A stretch of 64,000 nucleotides of DNA from NCBI GenBank assembly GCA_029202545.1, contig CP119311.1:1674001-1738000 (forward strand), read 5' to 3'. Source of the DNA: Candidatus Pseudobacter hemicellulosilyticus. Lineage in GTDB: Bacteria; Bacteroidota; Bacteroidia; Chitinophagales; Chitinophagaceae. Shown piece by piece: positions 8,579-16,784 of this stretch. The translations under genes and the position numbers were made by a program. The notes beneath the pieces are model-generated. The model did not search any database. It was not told where the DNA came from and saw only the letters and a program-made list of their open reading frames with translations. Numbering within the stretch: the first letter of the stretch is position 1; each line of letters begins with the position of its first letter.

Positions 8579-9424
8579 TTATGCATCAATACCCGTAGCG
8601 GTGGCCAGCGGACGGACTGCTTCCAGTTCTTCCTGGACCAGTCTGATCTTGGCTGCTGCTGTATCATAGGCATCCTGTCCCAGGAAAAGATGCAGTACCG
8701 GAGCGCCTTTCTGTGCAATGGCGATCATGGCGATGGCCGCTTTTTCCGGATCACCGGGCTGGTTGTAGTTGATACCCTGCTGGTGTTGCTGCTGTACTTC
8801 ACGCACCAGTTTGTAATCCGCGATCTCCTGCCGCGGAGTGCCGAGGGAGGTAGAGGCGTCCAGGAAGCTGGTCCTGAAATAACCGGGTGATACAATGGTC
8901 ACTTTGATACCCAGGGGTCTTACTTCTTCAGCCAGTGACTCAGAGAAGCCATGCACAGCAAACTTGGTAGCGCAATACACGCCAAAGCCGGGGTACAGGC
9001 CGGAGAAACCACCGATGGAGGCAATATTGAAAATATGGCCCGACTGCTGCCTGCGCATATAAGGCAGTGCATGGCGGATCACATTGAGGGAGCCAAATAC
9101 ATTGACCTCAAAATTCTGCCGCACCTCTTCATCGCTTAATTCTTCCAGGCTGCCGATCAGTCCATATCCGGCATTGTTCACCAATACATCAATAGCGCCA
9201 AAATGTTCCACCGTAGCGGCGATGCTGTCAGCCACGCTTTTTTCATCAGACAGGTTCACCACCAGGGGAAGGAACTGATCTGTTTCATTGTCAACTGCCG
9301 CTTTTAAAGAGTCCAGGTTGCGGGTGGTGGCGGCTACACGATAGCCTTGCGCCAATAAGTTGCGGACCAGTGAGAGCCCCAGTCCCCTGGAGGCTCCGGT
9401 AACATACCATACTTGCTGTTTCAT
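8579..9424 (-). CDS. SDR family NAD(P)-dependent oxidoreductase
   Basis: This is a classical short-chain dehydrogenase/reductase of 281 residues. The TGASRGLG dinucleotide-binding motif is at 9-16 and NNAG at 83-86. The catalytic set is Ser136, Tyr150 and Lys154 (YCATK). The length and C-terminal region resemble the group often annotated as oxidoreductases induced by AraC-type regulators. The substrate is unknown. Upstream lie a truncated AraC-type gene and an intact AraC-type gene on the same strand, so one of them may once have controlled it. A -7 box lies about 77 bases before the start. Confidence 0.9.
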   Translation of the reverse strand: MKQQVWYVTGASRGLGLSLVRNLLAQGYRVAATTRNLDSLKAAVDNETDQFLPLVVNLSDEKSVADSIAATVEHFGAIDVLVNNAGYGLIGSLEELSDEEVRQNFEVNVFGSLNVIRHALPYMRRQQSGHIFNIASIGGFSGLYPGFGVYCATKFAVHGFSESLAEEVRPLGIKVTIVSPGYFRTSFLDASTSLGTPRQEIADYKLVREVQQQHQQGINYNQPGDPEKAAIAMIAIAQKGAPVLHLFLGQDAYDTAAAKIRLVQEELEAVRPLATATGIDA

Positions 9425-9501
9425 ATTTTTTCTGTTAGTGTTTGTGAGAAATGGGATCAGATCCTTTTTTTATCAGTGTCTTGTTCATGAATGGGACAAC
9501 A

Positions 9502-9509
9502 CAAAGATA
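9502..9509 (-). promoter_or_regulatory. -7 box TATCTTTG for the SDR gene
   Basis: An exact TAnnTTTG match on the minus strand, giving a leader of roughly 70 bases. No clear -33 element. Confidence 0.45.
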
Positions 9510-9575
9510 AAATGTCGGTCAGGCCTTGTTGTTATGGCATTGAAACCAATCATTGTATATTTCAAACAAGAAATT

Positions 9576-9920
9576 TCAATTGAGGCTGACTTCCAGGGGT
9601 AGGCTGCTGTACTGGTGTAGTTTGAGGATATAGTGAAGCAGTTCAATAAGGTATACCAGCTGCAGCTGTTTGGCATACCGGTAACCGGAGCCTTCTTCTT
9701 CAATCAGTCTTTTGAAGATCTTGCCGGCTTTCTCCTGCTCTGCTGCATTCAGCCAGTAACTGGAATGGGCCTGGTCGGAAAAGCCGGGCAGGTCAAGCAG
9801 CTGTGCCTGTAAGGAGGCAGGCAGTTCAGTGGCCATGAAAGTACATAACATACCATCAGCATGGCGGTCTTCAAAAAAGCCGATCACATGCTGTTCTGCT
9901 ATGGTAGTGAGGATGATCAT
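9576..9920 (-). pseudogene. Truncated AraC-type regulator (sensor-domain remnant)
   Basis: The 114-residue frame aligns by eye with the middle of the intact AraC-type regulator 350 bp upstream (10272-11171). GMLCTFMATE matches GYFCIFKDAF, KIFKRLIEEEGSGYRY matches SIYRKMIDEIGSDYVY, and LIELLHYILKLH matches IMEVIHFALKLQ. It therefore covers about residues 97-178 of a 299-residue family. The N-terminal part of the cupin-like sensor and the whole C-terminal helix-turn-helix are missing. It cannot bind DNA as a normal AraC protein. It is most likely a decayed duplicate, though a short regulator-like protein cannot be excluded. Confidence 0.55.
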
Positions 9921-10271
9921 TGGAGGGCAATAACAAAGTTATAGACGGACCATGCCATGCAGCTTGCGGTATTCAATCTGATCTTTATATGATTCAAACA
10001 TTTTGGTCCATGAGCCGGGGGGAGCAGAATTTGCTGCCAATGCCTGCTCAACAGCGTGAAGCTATTCAACGGGTCTGCTGAGGCAGGACCTAATTTTTTG
10101 GGACGAACCATGGGCTGGTTGTGCAATGATCACTTTCCTTCCAGGGGTGAATAGCTGATAGCATTCTCCGGAAGGTTATTGACTGGCATCTGGAGGGGTA
10201 AGGGATCGCTGGCCGGAAGCGGGTGCTGCCTGTTGCTCAATTCTCCTGGCTGGTATGGCGAAGGGTAACGC
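9921..10271. other. Intergenic stretch between the broken and intact AraC-type genes
   Basis: No convincing gene. A 40-codon open segment on the minus strand (9939-10061, ending MFESYKDQIEYRKLHGMVRL) is in the same frame as the downstream truncated AraC frame, separated from it by one TAA. It looks coding in composition but has no recognised homolog, and an in-frame TAG closes it upstream. It may be a remnant of the same decayed gene or of another one. Confidence 0.35.
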
Positions 10272-11171
10272 TTAGTGCCGGAAAGCCGTAGGGGTGGTAT
10301 TGGTATGTTTCTTAAAGAAATGATTGAAGTGGGCTGGTTCTTCGAAGCCCAGGCAATAGCTGATCTCCGAAATATTCCAGTTGGTGTGTTTGAGCAGGGC
10401 CTTGGCTTCGCCTGCCAGTCGCTCCGTGATATGTTCTGTAGTGGTTTTGCCGGTGGTAAGGCGGATGGCGCGGTTGAGGTGATTGACATGCACGGCCAGC
10501 TGCTGCGCAAAATCCCTGGCGGAGCGAAGGGTAAAGCGCTGGCTGATGGATTCAATGGGGAATTGCCGTTCCAGGAGTTCGGTGAATACGGAGGTGATGC
10601 GTGAATTGGCATCCGTATGCTGGTAGAGTGTTTCTGTAGGTTGCAGCTTCAGGGCAAAATGGATGACCTCCATGATATAGTTGCGGATCAGGTCAAATTT
10701 GTAGACATAGTCGGACCCGATCTCGTCAATCATCTTCCTGTATATGGAAGCTATATAATCGTCCTGTTGCTGATCCAGCACATAAAATGGTTTATTGCCT
10801 GGCTGGAACATGGGCATTTCCTTGAGGCCGCCCCGCATATGACCGGTAAAGAAAGCGTCTTTAAAGATGCAGAAATAACCGGTGGAATCTTCGCTGAGGG
10901 GCTGGAAGGTATAGGGAACATTGGGGTTGAAGAAGATCAGGGTGGTGCCGGATACTTCCAGGCTTTTGTCGGCATAATGGTAGGCATGGTGCCCGCGGAG
11001 CAGGGACACCTTGTAGAAGTCGCGGCGACTATACTGCACCGGGGCTTTGCCGGGACCTGTACAGTCTTCCAGCCGGAACACGTTGAAATGCCCGATATCC
11101 TGTTTCAGGTTGTCCGGCAGCCAGTTGAATTTTTGCCGGTAGAAATCCTCGATGGTCTCCGTTTTTGCCAT
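10272..11171 (-). CDS. AraC family transcriptional regulator
   Basis: The protein is 299 residues from ATG 11171 (MAKTETIEDFYRQ). The frame stays open further upstream, but the added 62 residues are not family-like, and a TATCTTTG box sits 30 bases before the chosen start. Residues 20-180 form a cupin-like sensor region of the type found in Bacteroidota AraC regulators. The C terminus, about 200-299, carries two helix-turn-helix motifs with GFEEPAHFNHFFKKHTNTTPTAFR. It probably acts as a cytoplasmic activator for a nearby oxidoreductase or hydrolase gene. The SDR at 8579 and the divergent serine hydrolase at 11394 are candidates, but no operator was identified. Confidence 0.87.
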   Translation of the reverse strand: MAKTETIEDFYRQKFNWLPDNLKQDIGHFNVFRLEDCTGPGKAPVQYSRRDFYKVSLLRGHHAYHYADKSLEVSGTTLIFFNPNVPYTFQPLSEDSTGYFCIFKDAFFTGHMRGGLKEMPMFQPGNKPFYVLDQQQDDYIASIYRKMIDEIGSDYVYKFDLIRNYIMEVIHFALKLQPTETLYQHTDANSRITSVFTELLERQFPIESISQRFTLRSARDFAQQLAVHVNHLNRAIRLTTGKTTTEHITERLAGEAKALLKHTNWNISEISYCLGFEEPAHFNHFFKKHTNTTPTAFRH

Positions 11172-11200
11172 AATGCCAGTAATTATATTCAGCGTATACC

Positions 11201-11208
11201 CAAAGATA
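11201..11208 (-). promoter_or_regulatory. -7 box TATCTTTG for the AraC-type gene
   Basis: An exact TAnnTTTG match on the minus strand, about 30 bases upstream of ATG 11171. It supports the shorter start choice. Confidence 0.5.
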
Positions 11209-11393
11209 CAGGGCTTTTGGGCGGTTTCAGTTAAGGGGATCAAACCAAATATTGCAAAATTCAAACATTTTGTGTAGATGGCGGCAGCTGCTTTGCTATG
11301 CATCTCAGGCTGTTGAGGCAGCGGGACTATGCCGCTGGCAACAGGTTGGCGACCCAATTAAACCCTGGCCCCGTTTGCCGGTCTACAGGAACT

Positions 11394-12482
11394 ATGCATA
11401 AATACCTGTTGAGTATCCTGGCGATGGCCTTATTGGGTGGCGCCGCCAGCGCCCAGTACAATTTCACCAAACTGGACAATTGGCTACAGCAGCATGTTGG
11501 CGAATTGGGTGGTCGCACCTACCTGGTGATATATAAAGACGGAAAAACTATTTATTCAAAAGGGGTGAACGCCATGACCGGCAAGCAGAAGGCTGTTGTC
11601 AGGTTCCTGGCCAAACGGCAGGGAAAGGCGGCGGACCTCGCTGATTTTACCCTCCATAGCCGCCAGCCCATTGCCAGTTGCAGCAAATGGCTCAGCGCAG
11701 CGCTGGTGATGACCTTTGTGGATGAAGGCCGCCTGCAGCTCACGGATACTATTGGTTCGTACCTACCCATCTTTTCCCGCCAAGGTAAAGGGCATATTAC
11801 CATCAGCCAGTGCCTGTCGCACCTGACAGCCATCAAAGCGCCTCCGCTGAAGGAGAGCCTGCAGGAGATGCGTGAGGTGAACAGTATGGAAGAGGCCATG
11901 GCCGGGATAGCCCTGTTGCCAATGGAAGGTGAACCGGGCAAAGTGTTCCATTATAGTAATATAGGATTGCAGATAGCAGGGGCTGTGATAGAAAAGATCA
12001 GCGGTCAGTCATTTCAGCAACTTTTCCGGGAAAGGATAACCCAGCCGCTGGGTATGCGGCAAACAGATTTTGGCGATGCCCGGGTTCCCCTTCCTGCTGG
12101 TGGAGCCTGGTCCACACCGGAAGATTACCTGCATTTCCTGGCCATGATCCTGCAGCGTGGGCAATACCAGGGCCGGCAGCTGTTGCAGGAAAAAAGTATT
12201 GCGGCCATGCAGGTCAACCAGTTGACAAAAGAGGTAAAGCAGGCTTATTCTCCTGCGGAAGCCACCGGATTTGGCTATGGCTTCGGAGAATGGGTGATGT
12301 CAGCAGCCAATGGTGCTGCTACCGGATCAGTGAGCAGTCCGGGTCTTTTTGGAAGTTACCCCTGGGTAGATAACCAGCGGGGTTATGCAGCTTTCCTGAT
12401 GACCGTCAATATCAATAACAAGGGCCGGAATGAAAAATACCGGGAGTTGAAAAAACTGGTTGACGAAGCGCTGGAACACTGA
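11394..12482 (+). CDS. Serine hydrolase, beta-lactamase/penicillin-binding-protein-like (class C fold), exported
   Basis: The product is 362 residues from ATG 11394, which opens a clear signal peptide (MHKYLLSILAMALLGGAASA, cleavage likely before QYNF). An upstream in-frame ATG at 11298 would bury that signal and is rejected. The SxxK motif is Ser95-Cys-Ser-Lys98, and the second motif is Tyr187-Ser-Asn (YSN). Members are esterases, D-aminopeptidases or related hydrolases in the periplasm, and only some are true beta-lactamases. The residues do not show the substrate. The stop codon lies one base from the mature 3' end of the convergent tRNA gene. Confidence 0.87.
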   Translation: MHKYLLSILAMALLGGAASAQYNFTKLDNWLQQHVGELGGRTYLVIYKDGKTIYSKGVNAMTGKQKAVVRFLAKRQGKAADLADFTLHSRQPIASCSKWLSAALVMTFVDEGRLQLTDTIGSYLPIFSRQGKGHITISQCLSHLTAIKAPPLKESLQEMREVNSMEEAMAGIALLPMEGEPGKVFHYSNIGLQIAGAVIEKISGQSFQQLFRERITQPLGMRQTDFGDARVPLPAGGAWSTPEDYLHFLAMILQRGQYQGRQLLQEKSIAAMQVNQLTKEVKQAYSPAEATGFGYGFGEWVMSAANGAATGSVSSPGLFGSYPWVDNQRGYAAFLMTVNINNKGRNEKYRELKKLVDEALEH

Positions 12483-12483
12483 G

Positions 12484-12556
12484 AGCCAACTATCGGACTC
12501 GAACCGACGACCTCTGCATTACGAGTGAAGCGCTCTACCAGCTGAGCTAAGTTGGC
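12484..12556 (-). tRNA. tRNA-Thr (anticodon CGT)
   Basis: A full cloverleaf reads on the minus strand. The acceptor stem GCCAACT pairs with AGTTGGC. The D arm is GCTC...GAGC. The anticodon loop CTCGTAA carries CGT, and the T arm contains TTCGAGT with a G-T closing pair. The discriminator is T and CCA is not encoded. The anticodon stem CTTCA/TGCAG has one T-C mismatch (positions 29 and 41). CGT decodes ACG threonine. Confidence 0.9.
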
Positions 12557-12611
12557 TGATGGGCGGGTGCGGTGTTTGAACTGGCTGTAAAGGTAAAAAG
12601 TAATTGTCTGA

Positions 12612-13100
12612 TCATTCTATTTTCCTGAGCTGCTCATCATACAGGCCTACCAGCAGGCTATTGCCTTGGCTGTCCACTTTTACGCCGCCATATTTTGCCT
12701 TGTCATATTGCGCAGCCTGTCCTTCCTGGAAGAAGAAGGATTCAGCACCGATATTAATTTTCCAGTAATCCGGCGCCGTATATTCTATCAGGTGCTCGCC
12801 TGCGTTCAGCGGGGTCATATGCGGCTGGAACCGAACGCTGTCTGCTACGCCGCTGCTGTCCAGCTGCACTACGCAATAGCCCCGTTTGGTAAGGTTATCC
12901 GGACTATTCCCGGTGGATAATTTATACCTTAACTGCATATAATCCCCCTGCATCAGGGACCTGGGATCAACAGGCTCCAGTTCCAGTAATACCAGCTGGC
13001 CGTCCCTGATCAGTTCCTCTTTCTTTACCACTGAATGATTAAAGTACAGCAGCAGCAAAGCCAGGTTCAGCAGTATGAAAAGCCACTTATACTTCTTCAT
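12612..13100 (-). CDS. GDYXXLXY domain-containing membrane-anchored protein
   Basis: This 162-residue protein has one N-terminal transmembrane helix (about 5-22). The defining motif GDYMQLRY matches the GDYXXLXY family name exactly, near residue 52. The rest is predicted to sit outside the membrane. Function is unknown for the family. Its start overlaps the end of the DUF4401 gene by 14 bases, so the two are translationally coupled. It is the last gene of a three-gene membrane operon. Confidence 0.88.
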   Translation of the reverse strand: MKKYKWLFILLNLALLLLYFNHSVVKKEELIRDGQLVLLELEPVDPRSLMQGDYMQLRYKLSTGNSPDNLTKRGYCVVQLDSSGVADSVRFQPHMTPLNAGEHLIEYTAPDYWKINIGAESFFFQEGQAAQYDKAKYGGVKVDSQGNSLLVGLYDEQLRKIE

Positions 13101-14160
13101 GAGCGGTTAGTTTTTTATGTGTGAAGAGATACAGGAGCAGGAAAACAATGCCTGAGGAAAACAGGAGGATCGATTTGGTCAGCAGGGTAAAATTCAGATC
13201 ATAGTAATAGCGGGAAACAAAATAGATAAAAGCAACAATACCCAGCACAAAGGCTGCTTTGTCATTTACCAGGAAGCCAAGCAGGATAACTAACAGGCCG
13301 CCTGCAATACCGGGCGCCAGGGCGGTGGGCGCCAGTATAATAAGACAGAGGATATAAATACCGATCCTGTAAAAAGGTTTGAGCTGTAGGTTTTTTGTCA
13401 GCAGCGCTATCAACCAGATAATACATCCTGTAATGACCACAGACGCCAGCCAGCTTATGCGGGGAAACAGGTAGGAATATTTTGTTGTATTGAGCATTGC
13501 AAGGCCTGACAGGAAAGCCACCAGTAAGCCTGCCCGTACAGGGCGGTATACCAGGGATAAAATAGTACGGTCGGCAATAAGCTTTGCTTCCTTCAGGTAA
13601 ACCAACAGCAGGATCACTGATAGCAGGGCTATGTAAAGCATGCCTGCTATACCAGGGGCTCCTTTAAACATGGTGAGCCAGGAAATACAGCCATGAACTA
13701 TCAGCACAGAAATAAAAGAGAAAATATAGTCGCGGACAATGCAGAGTGCGCCAATAGCAATCAAACTGATAATAGTACAAATGGTAAATTCAGTAAATTT
13801 CACCGAACCAAGACCAGCGCCCAGCAACACAAGGCCCAGTAAATAGGCGGAAACGCTTGCTGTATCAACAATGATATGATCCGTAAGCCGGCTGGCCAGG
13901 ATAGCGCCTCCAATAAAGAGGGTGCCAAACAACAATAGACCTTCCGTGGAATCGTACAGGCCGGTGATGCCCAGGGCGCCCAGGAACAAAACACTGGCAA
14001 GCAGGCCGCCAAAAATGGAGAGGATCTTGATACCCAGGGACTGGTCATTATGACTTTTTTCATACTCGGCGGCAATCGCTTCCTCATCAGCTATCAAAGG
14101 ACTTTCTTCCGTGTGCCGGACCTGTTGCAGCAAAGACTGTATGGCTTCTCTATTGTTCAT
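13087..14160 (-). CDS. DUF4401 family polytopic membrane protein
   Basis: The protein is 357 residues from ATG 14160 (MNNREAIQSLLQQV). An alternative ATG at 14184 adds eight residues inside the preceding gene. A soluble N-terminal segment of about 65 residues is followed by roughly ten to twelve hydrophobic helices. This matches the DUF4401 pattern. Its start lies inside the end of the DUF2157 gene (ATGAACAATAG overlap of 11 bases), so it is coupled to it. DUF2157, DUF4401 and GDYXXLXY proteins are often encoded together, which suggests one membrane complex, but no activity is established. Confidence 0.85.
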   Translation of the reverse strand: MNNREAIQSLLQQVRHTEESPLIADEEAIAAEYEKSHNDQSLGIKILSIFGGLLASVLFLGALGITGLYDSTEGLLLFGTLFIGGAILASRLTDHIIVDTASVSAYLLGLVLLGAGLGSVKFTEFTICTIISLIAIGALCIVRDYIFSFISVLIVHGCISWLTMFKGAPGIAGMLYIALLSVILLLVYLKEAKLIADRTILSLVYRPVRAGLLVAFLSGLAMLNTTKYSYLFPRISWLASVVITGCIIWLIALLTKNLQLKPFYRIGIYILCLIILAPTALAPGIAGGLLVILLGFLVNDKAAFVLGIVAFIYFVSRYYYDLNFTLLTKSILLFSSGIVFLLLYLFTHKKLTAHEEV

Positions 14161-15103
14161 TTTTCCACTTTTGTTGAAGGTCAATTAGGTACTTGATAAC
14201 AAGCGTAACGCTGGCCACTACAAAAAGCCCCACCAATAGAAGCATTCCTGCCTGATAGCTTATCTTCAGGAGGAGGGCGGCGACTATAGTGATCAGGCTG
14301 AATGCAATGATGGACAGGTAAAACCTGTCGCGGGTTTTTAATCCGAACCAGATGCCCGCGCCATACGCTATTGCAGTCAGGGCCCCCAGGACCGGCAACA
14401 CGCCCAGGTATCTGTCGAAGATGCCATTAACAATGCCCAGGGTGGCGTAGCTGGCGCAGCCCAGTGCCACTATTTGCAGGAACCAGGCTGGGACTATAGC
14501 TTTCCTGTAGCGGACAAGTAATATGGCGGTGACCAGAACGGCCGTGTTGATGAAGAAAAGTATAGTCGGCTCAAGCGCATCAGGCCAGTAGTTGGCCACC
14601 TGCTGCGCATACAGCAAAAGGGTAGTGTTGATCAGTACAAGGTATAGCAGCCATAGCGGAGCAAAATTGGCTACCAGTACCCATAAGCTGGCAAATACGG
14701 TCCATGCCAGGAAGAAATCATAAGCATTGGCGCCCGTTTGATAAACCTGTCCAAATACGGCATACAGCACACCTACCAGTACTGTTGCGCCGGTCAGGAT
14801 AATATTTCGTGTGGTAAGCTGGAGCTTTGGCAGCAGCGCCAGGGCCGTGGTGGTGATCAGCAAACCCTCTATCAGCCCAATCTTGGCAAATTTGTGCAGG
14901 TTAGCCCAGTTGTAGGCGAAAAAGAAAACGATCCCTGCTACGGTAAATCCGATCCCGAGACTGATAAAGAACAGCCGGAGAAATTTTTTCCAGGAGGCCT
15001 GATCGTTATAGACCTGCTCTTCCAGAACCTTCCTGATGGCTGTTTCGTTCAGGTTGCTGTGACGGCTGATAATATGAATGTCTTTTCGCTGGATATGCTT
15101 CAT
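14150..15103 (-). CDS. DUF2157 family polytopic membrane protein
   Basis: This 317-residue protein has a soluble N-terminal part of about 40 residues (RKDIHIISRHSNLNETAIRK). Then comes a helix-rich region beginning FFISLGIGFTVAGIVFFFAYNW, typical of DUF2157, with about eight membrane helices. It opens the three-gene operon that continues with DUF4401 and GDYXXLXY. The gene is divergent from the TlpA-like gene at 15309, with about 205 bases between them. The biochemical role is unknown. A transporter- or sensor-like membrane complex is possible but not shown. Confidence 0.87.
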   Translation of the reverse strand: MKHIQRKDIHIISRHSNLNETAIRKVLEEQVYNDQASWKKFLRLFFISLGIGFTVAGIVFFFAYNWANLHKFAKIGLIEGLLITTTALALLPKLQLTTRNIILTGATVLVGVLYAVFGQVYQTGANAYDFFLAWTVFASLWVLVANFAPLWLLYLVLINTTLLLYAQQVANYWPDALEPTILFFINTAVLVTAILLVRYRKAIVPAWFLQIVALGCASYATLGIVNGIFDRYLGVLPVLGALTAIAYGAGIWFGLKTRDRFYLSIIAFSLITIVAALLLKISYQAGMLLLVGLFVVASVTLVIKYLIDLQQKWKNEQ

Positions 15104-15308
15104 GGGTCAAGGCTTTGCAATACGCAGGTCCGGGTGCTGTAAATACCTGTCTTCCCGGCCATCAATAAATATACAACGGATTTAATGCTTTCAGACGGCT
15201 TGTGAAATAATTCACAAAGCCGGTAAATTTTAAGGACTGTTGAAGAAGGGATACAGAAAGGAGTTAGTATATTGGGCGGTGCAGATAACATGAAACCCTG
15301 CTAAACCC

Positions 15309-16739
15309 ATGAAAAAATATATACTATTAATCCTATCTGTTCCTTTCTTCACCCTGATCTATGGACAGCAACCAGCACCGGTCTCTGAGAGCTCAAGTAC
15401 TTATTTCAACGGCTTCCAGCACTACAAGGATAAAAATGTTGATTCGGCCATGTTCTTTGTCAGAAAGCTGGCTGCCAATCCTGACTATTCATCTACGCTT
15501 CAGGATTTGCTGCACAATGCATATGCCCAGATCTTTTGCAGATTTCTGCTGAACCTGGCTACTACGGAAGAACAGAAAAAGGAATATCAAATAAGACTGG
15601 ATACCGCTCATGCCATCCTGAAGGCCATGCTGGCCGATGGCAATCCGGTAGTGGTGCAATCTGCCAGGCCTATCTATTACTGGCTCCAGGCAGAGCAACA
15701 GGCTACTAACGACCGGCAGCTGGCTGAACTGGTGGACGGGTTTACCAAAACCCAGTTATCAGCAGCTGACCTGTACACCAACAGGATCGGGAGGTATGGG
15801 TTACTGATCTACCAGGTTGTTGCCGGAAGAAAAGACCTGGCCCCTATGGCTGACAAGTTATTGGCAACATTGACCAGCAGGCTGCAAAGCAGCCAGCTGC
15901 CCTTAAACCCTGAACAGAATTTCCGGCCTGTACTGGAAAAAAGGACCTGGTACCGTTTTCTCTATGCCTATGCCAATTTTGTTCAGGCGCAAACCCTGAT
16001 GAGCAAACAGGAGATCAAAAAGGCCGGTGATCATTTTAAACTGGCTGCCGATTACAGTCCGGACCTGGCTGACAATAATAATCGGCATGCCTATTTCTAT
16101 GATATGTTCTTTCTGCTCCAGGAAGAGAAGTATACCTTCCGCGATGATTATGTCAGTTACCTGACTGCAAATTCGGGCGACAAACAACAGACCCTGTCCA
16201 CCCTGCTGAACACCGCGCTGATAGATCCCAACTTCAAGACAGCACTTCAGCAGTATTACACTGAAAATTTTTCCGGCCAGGAAACTTTCAGCAGCTACTG
16301 GATGAAAGGCATCGACCAGCTGGGAAAGCAGGCGCCTGCCTTTTCTTTAAAACTGCTGAATGGTAATGGTAAGCCGGTTTCACTGGCTGATGGCGGTAAG
16401 AGCAAGTGGATGCTGCTGGACTTCTGGGGTACCTGGTGCAGCCCCTGCAGGAAAGAACATCCCGATCTGGAAAAATTCTACAAAACGGCCAGCGCCGATC
16501 TTGCAGACAAGATCGTTGTGGTAACTGTGGCCTGCCACGACCTGGAGAAAAAGGTAACCGATTACATGAATGAGTTTCAATATACCTTTCCTGTTGCTAT
16601 GGCCGACCAGGAGATTGAAAAAACGTATAAAATAAACAGCTATCCATCAAAGATCCTTATATCGCCACAGGGTAAATATGTGGTCATCCCTTTTGGCGCC
16701 GATTGGATCAATTTCATAAAACAATATGCCAGCCTGTAA
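15309..16739 (+). CDS. TlpA-like thioredoxin-fold protein, exported
   Basis: This 476-residue protein has a signal peptide (about 1-19, cleaved near YGQQ). A long helical N-terminal region with no recognised motif runs to about 335. A C-terminal thioredoxin domain of the AhpC/TSA-Redoxin type carries the redox motif WCSPC at 376-380 and a cis-Pro segment (SYPSKIL). The usual role is disulfide reduction in the periplasm. The N-terminal part is far longer than in TlpA or ResA, as is common in Bacteroidota paralogs, and its partner is unknown. The DUF695-like gene follows after 45 bases and may be co-transcribed. Confidence 0.86.
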   Translation: MKKYILLILSVPFFTLIYGQQPAPVSESSSTYFNGFQHYKDKNVDSAMFFVRKLAANPDYSSTLQDLLHNAYAQIFCRFLLNLATTEEQKKEYQIRLDTAHAILKAMLADGNPVVVQSARPIYYWLQAEQQATNDRQLAELVDGFTKTQLSAADLYTNRIGRYGLLIYQVVAGRKDLAPMADKLLATLTSRLQSSQLPLNPEQNFRPVLEKRTWYRFLYAYANFVQAQTLMSKQEIKKAGDHFKLAADYSPDLADNNNRHAYFYDMFFLLQEEKYTFRDDYVSYLTANSGDKQQTLSTLLNTALIDPNFKTALQQYYTENFSGQETFSSYWMKGIDQLGKQAPAFSLKLLNGNGKPVSLADGGKSKWMLLDFWGTWCSPCRKEHPDLEKFYKTASADLADKIVVVTVACHDLEKKVTDYMNEFQYTFPVAMADQEIEKTYKINSYPSKILISPQGKYVVIPFGADWINFIKQYASL

Positions 16740-16784
16740 AAGCCATTGCCCCCAAATTCATTCTATCCCTTAACCCTGCAGAAA

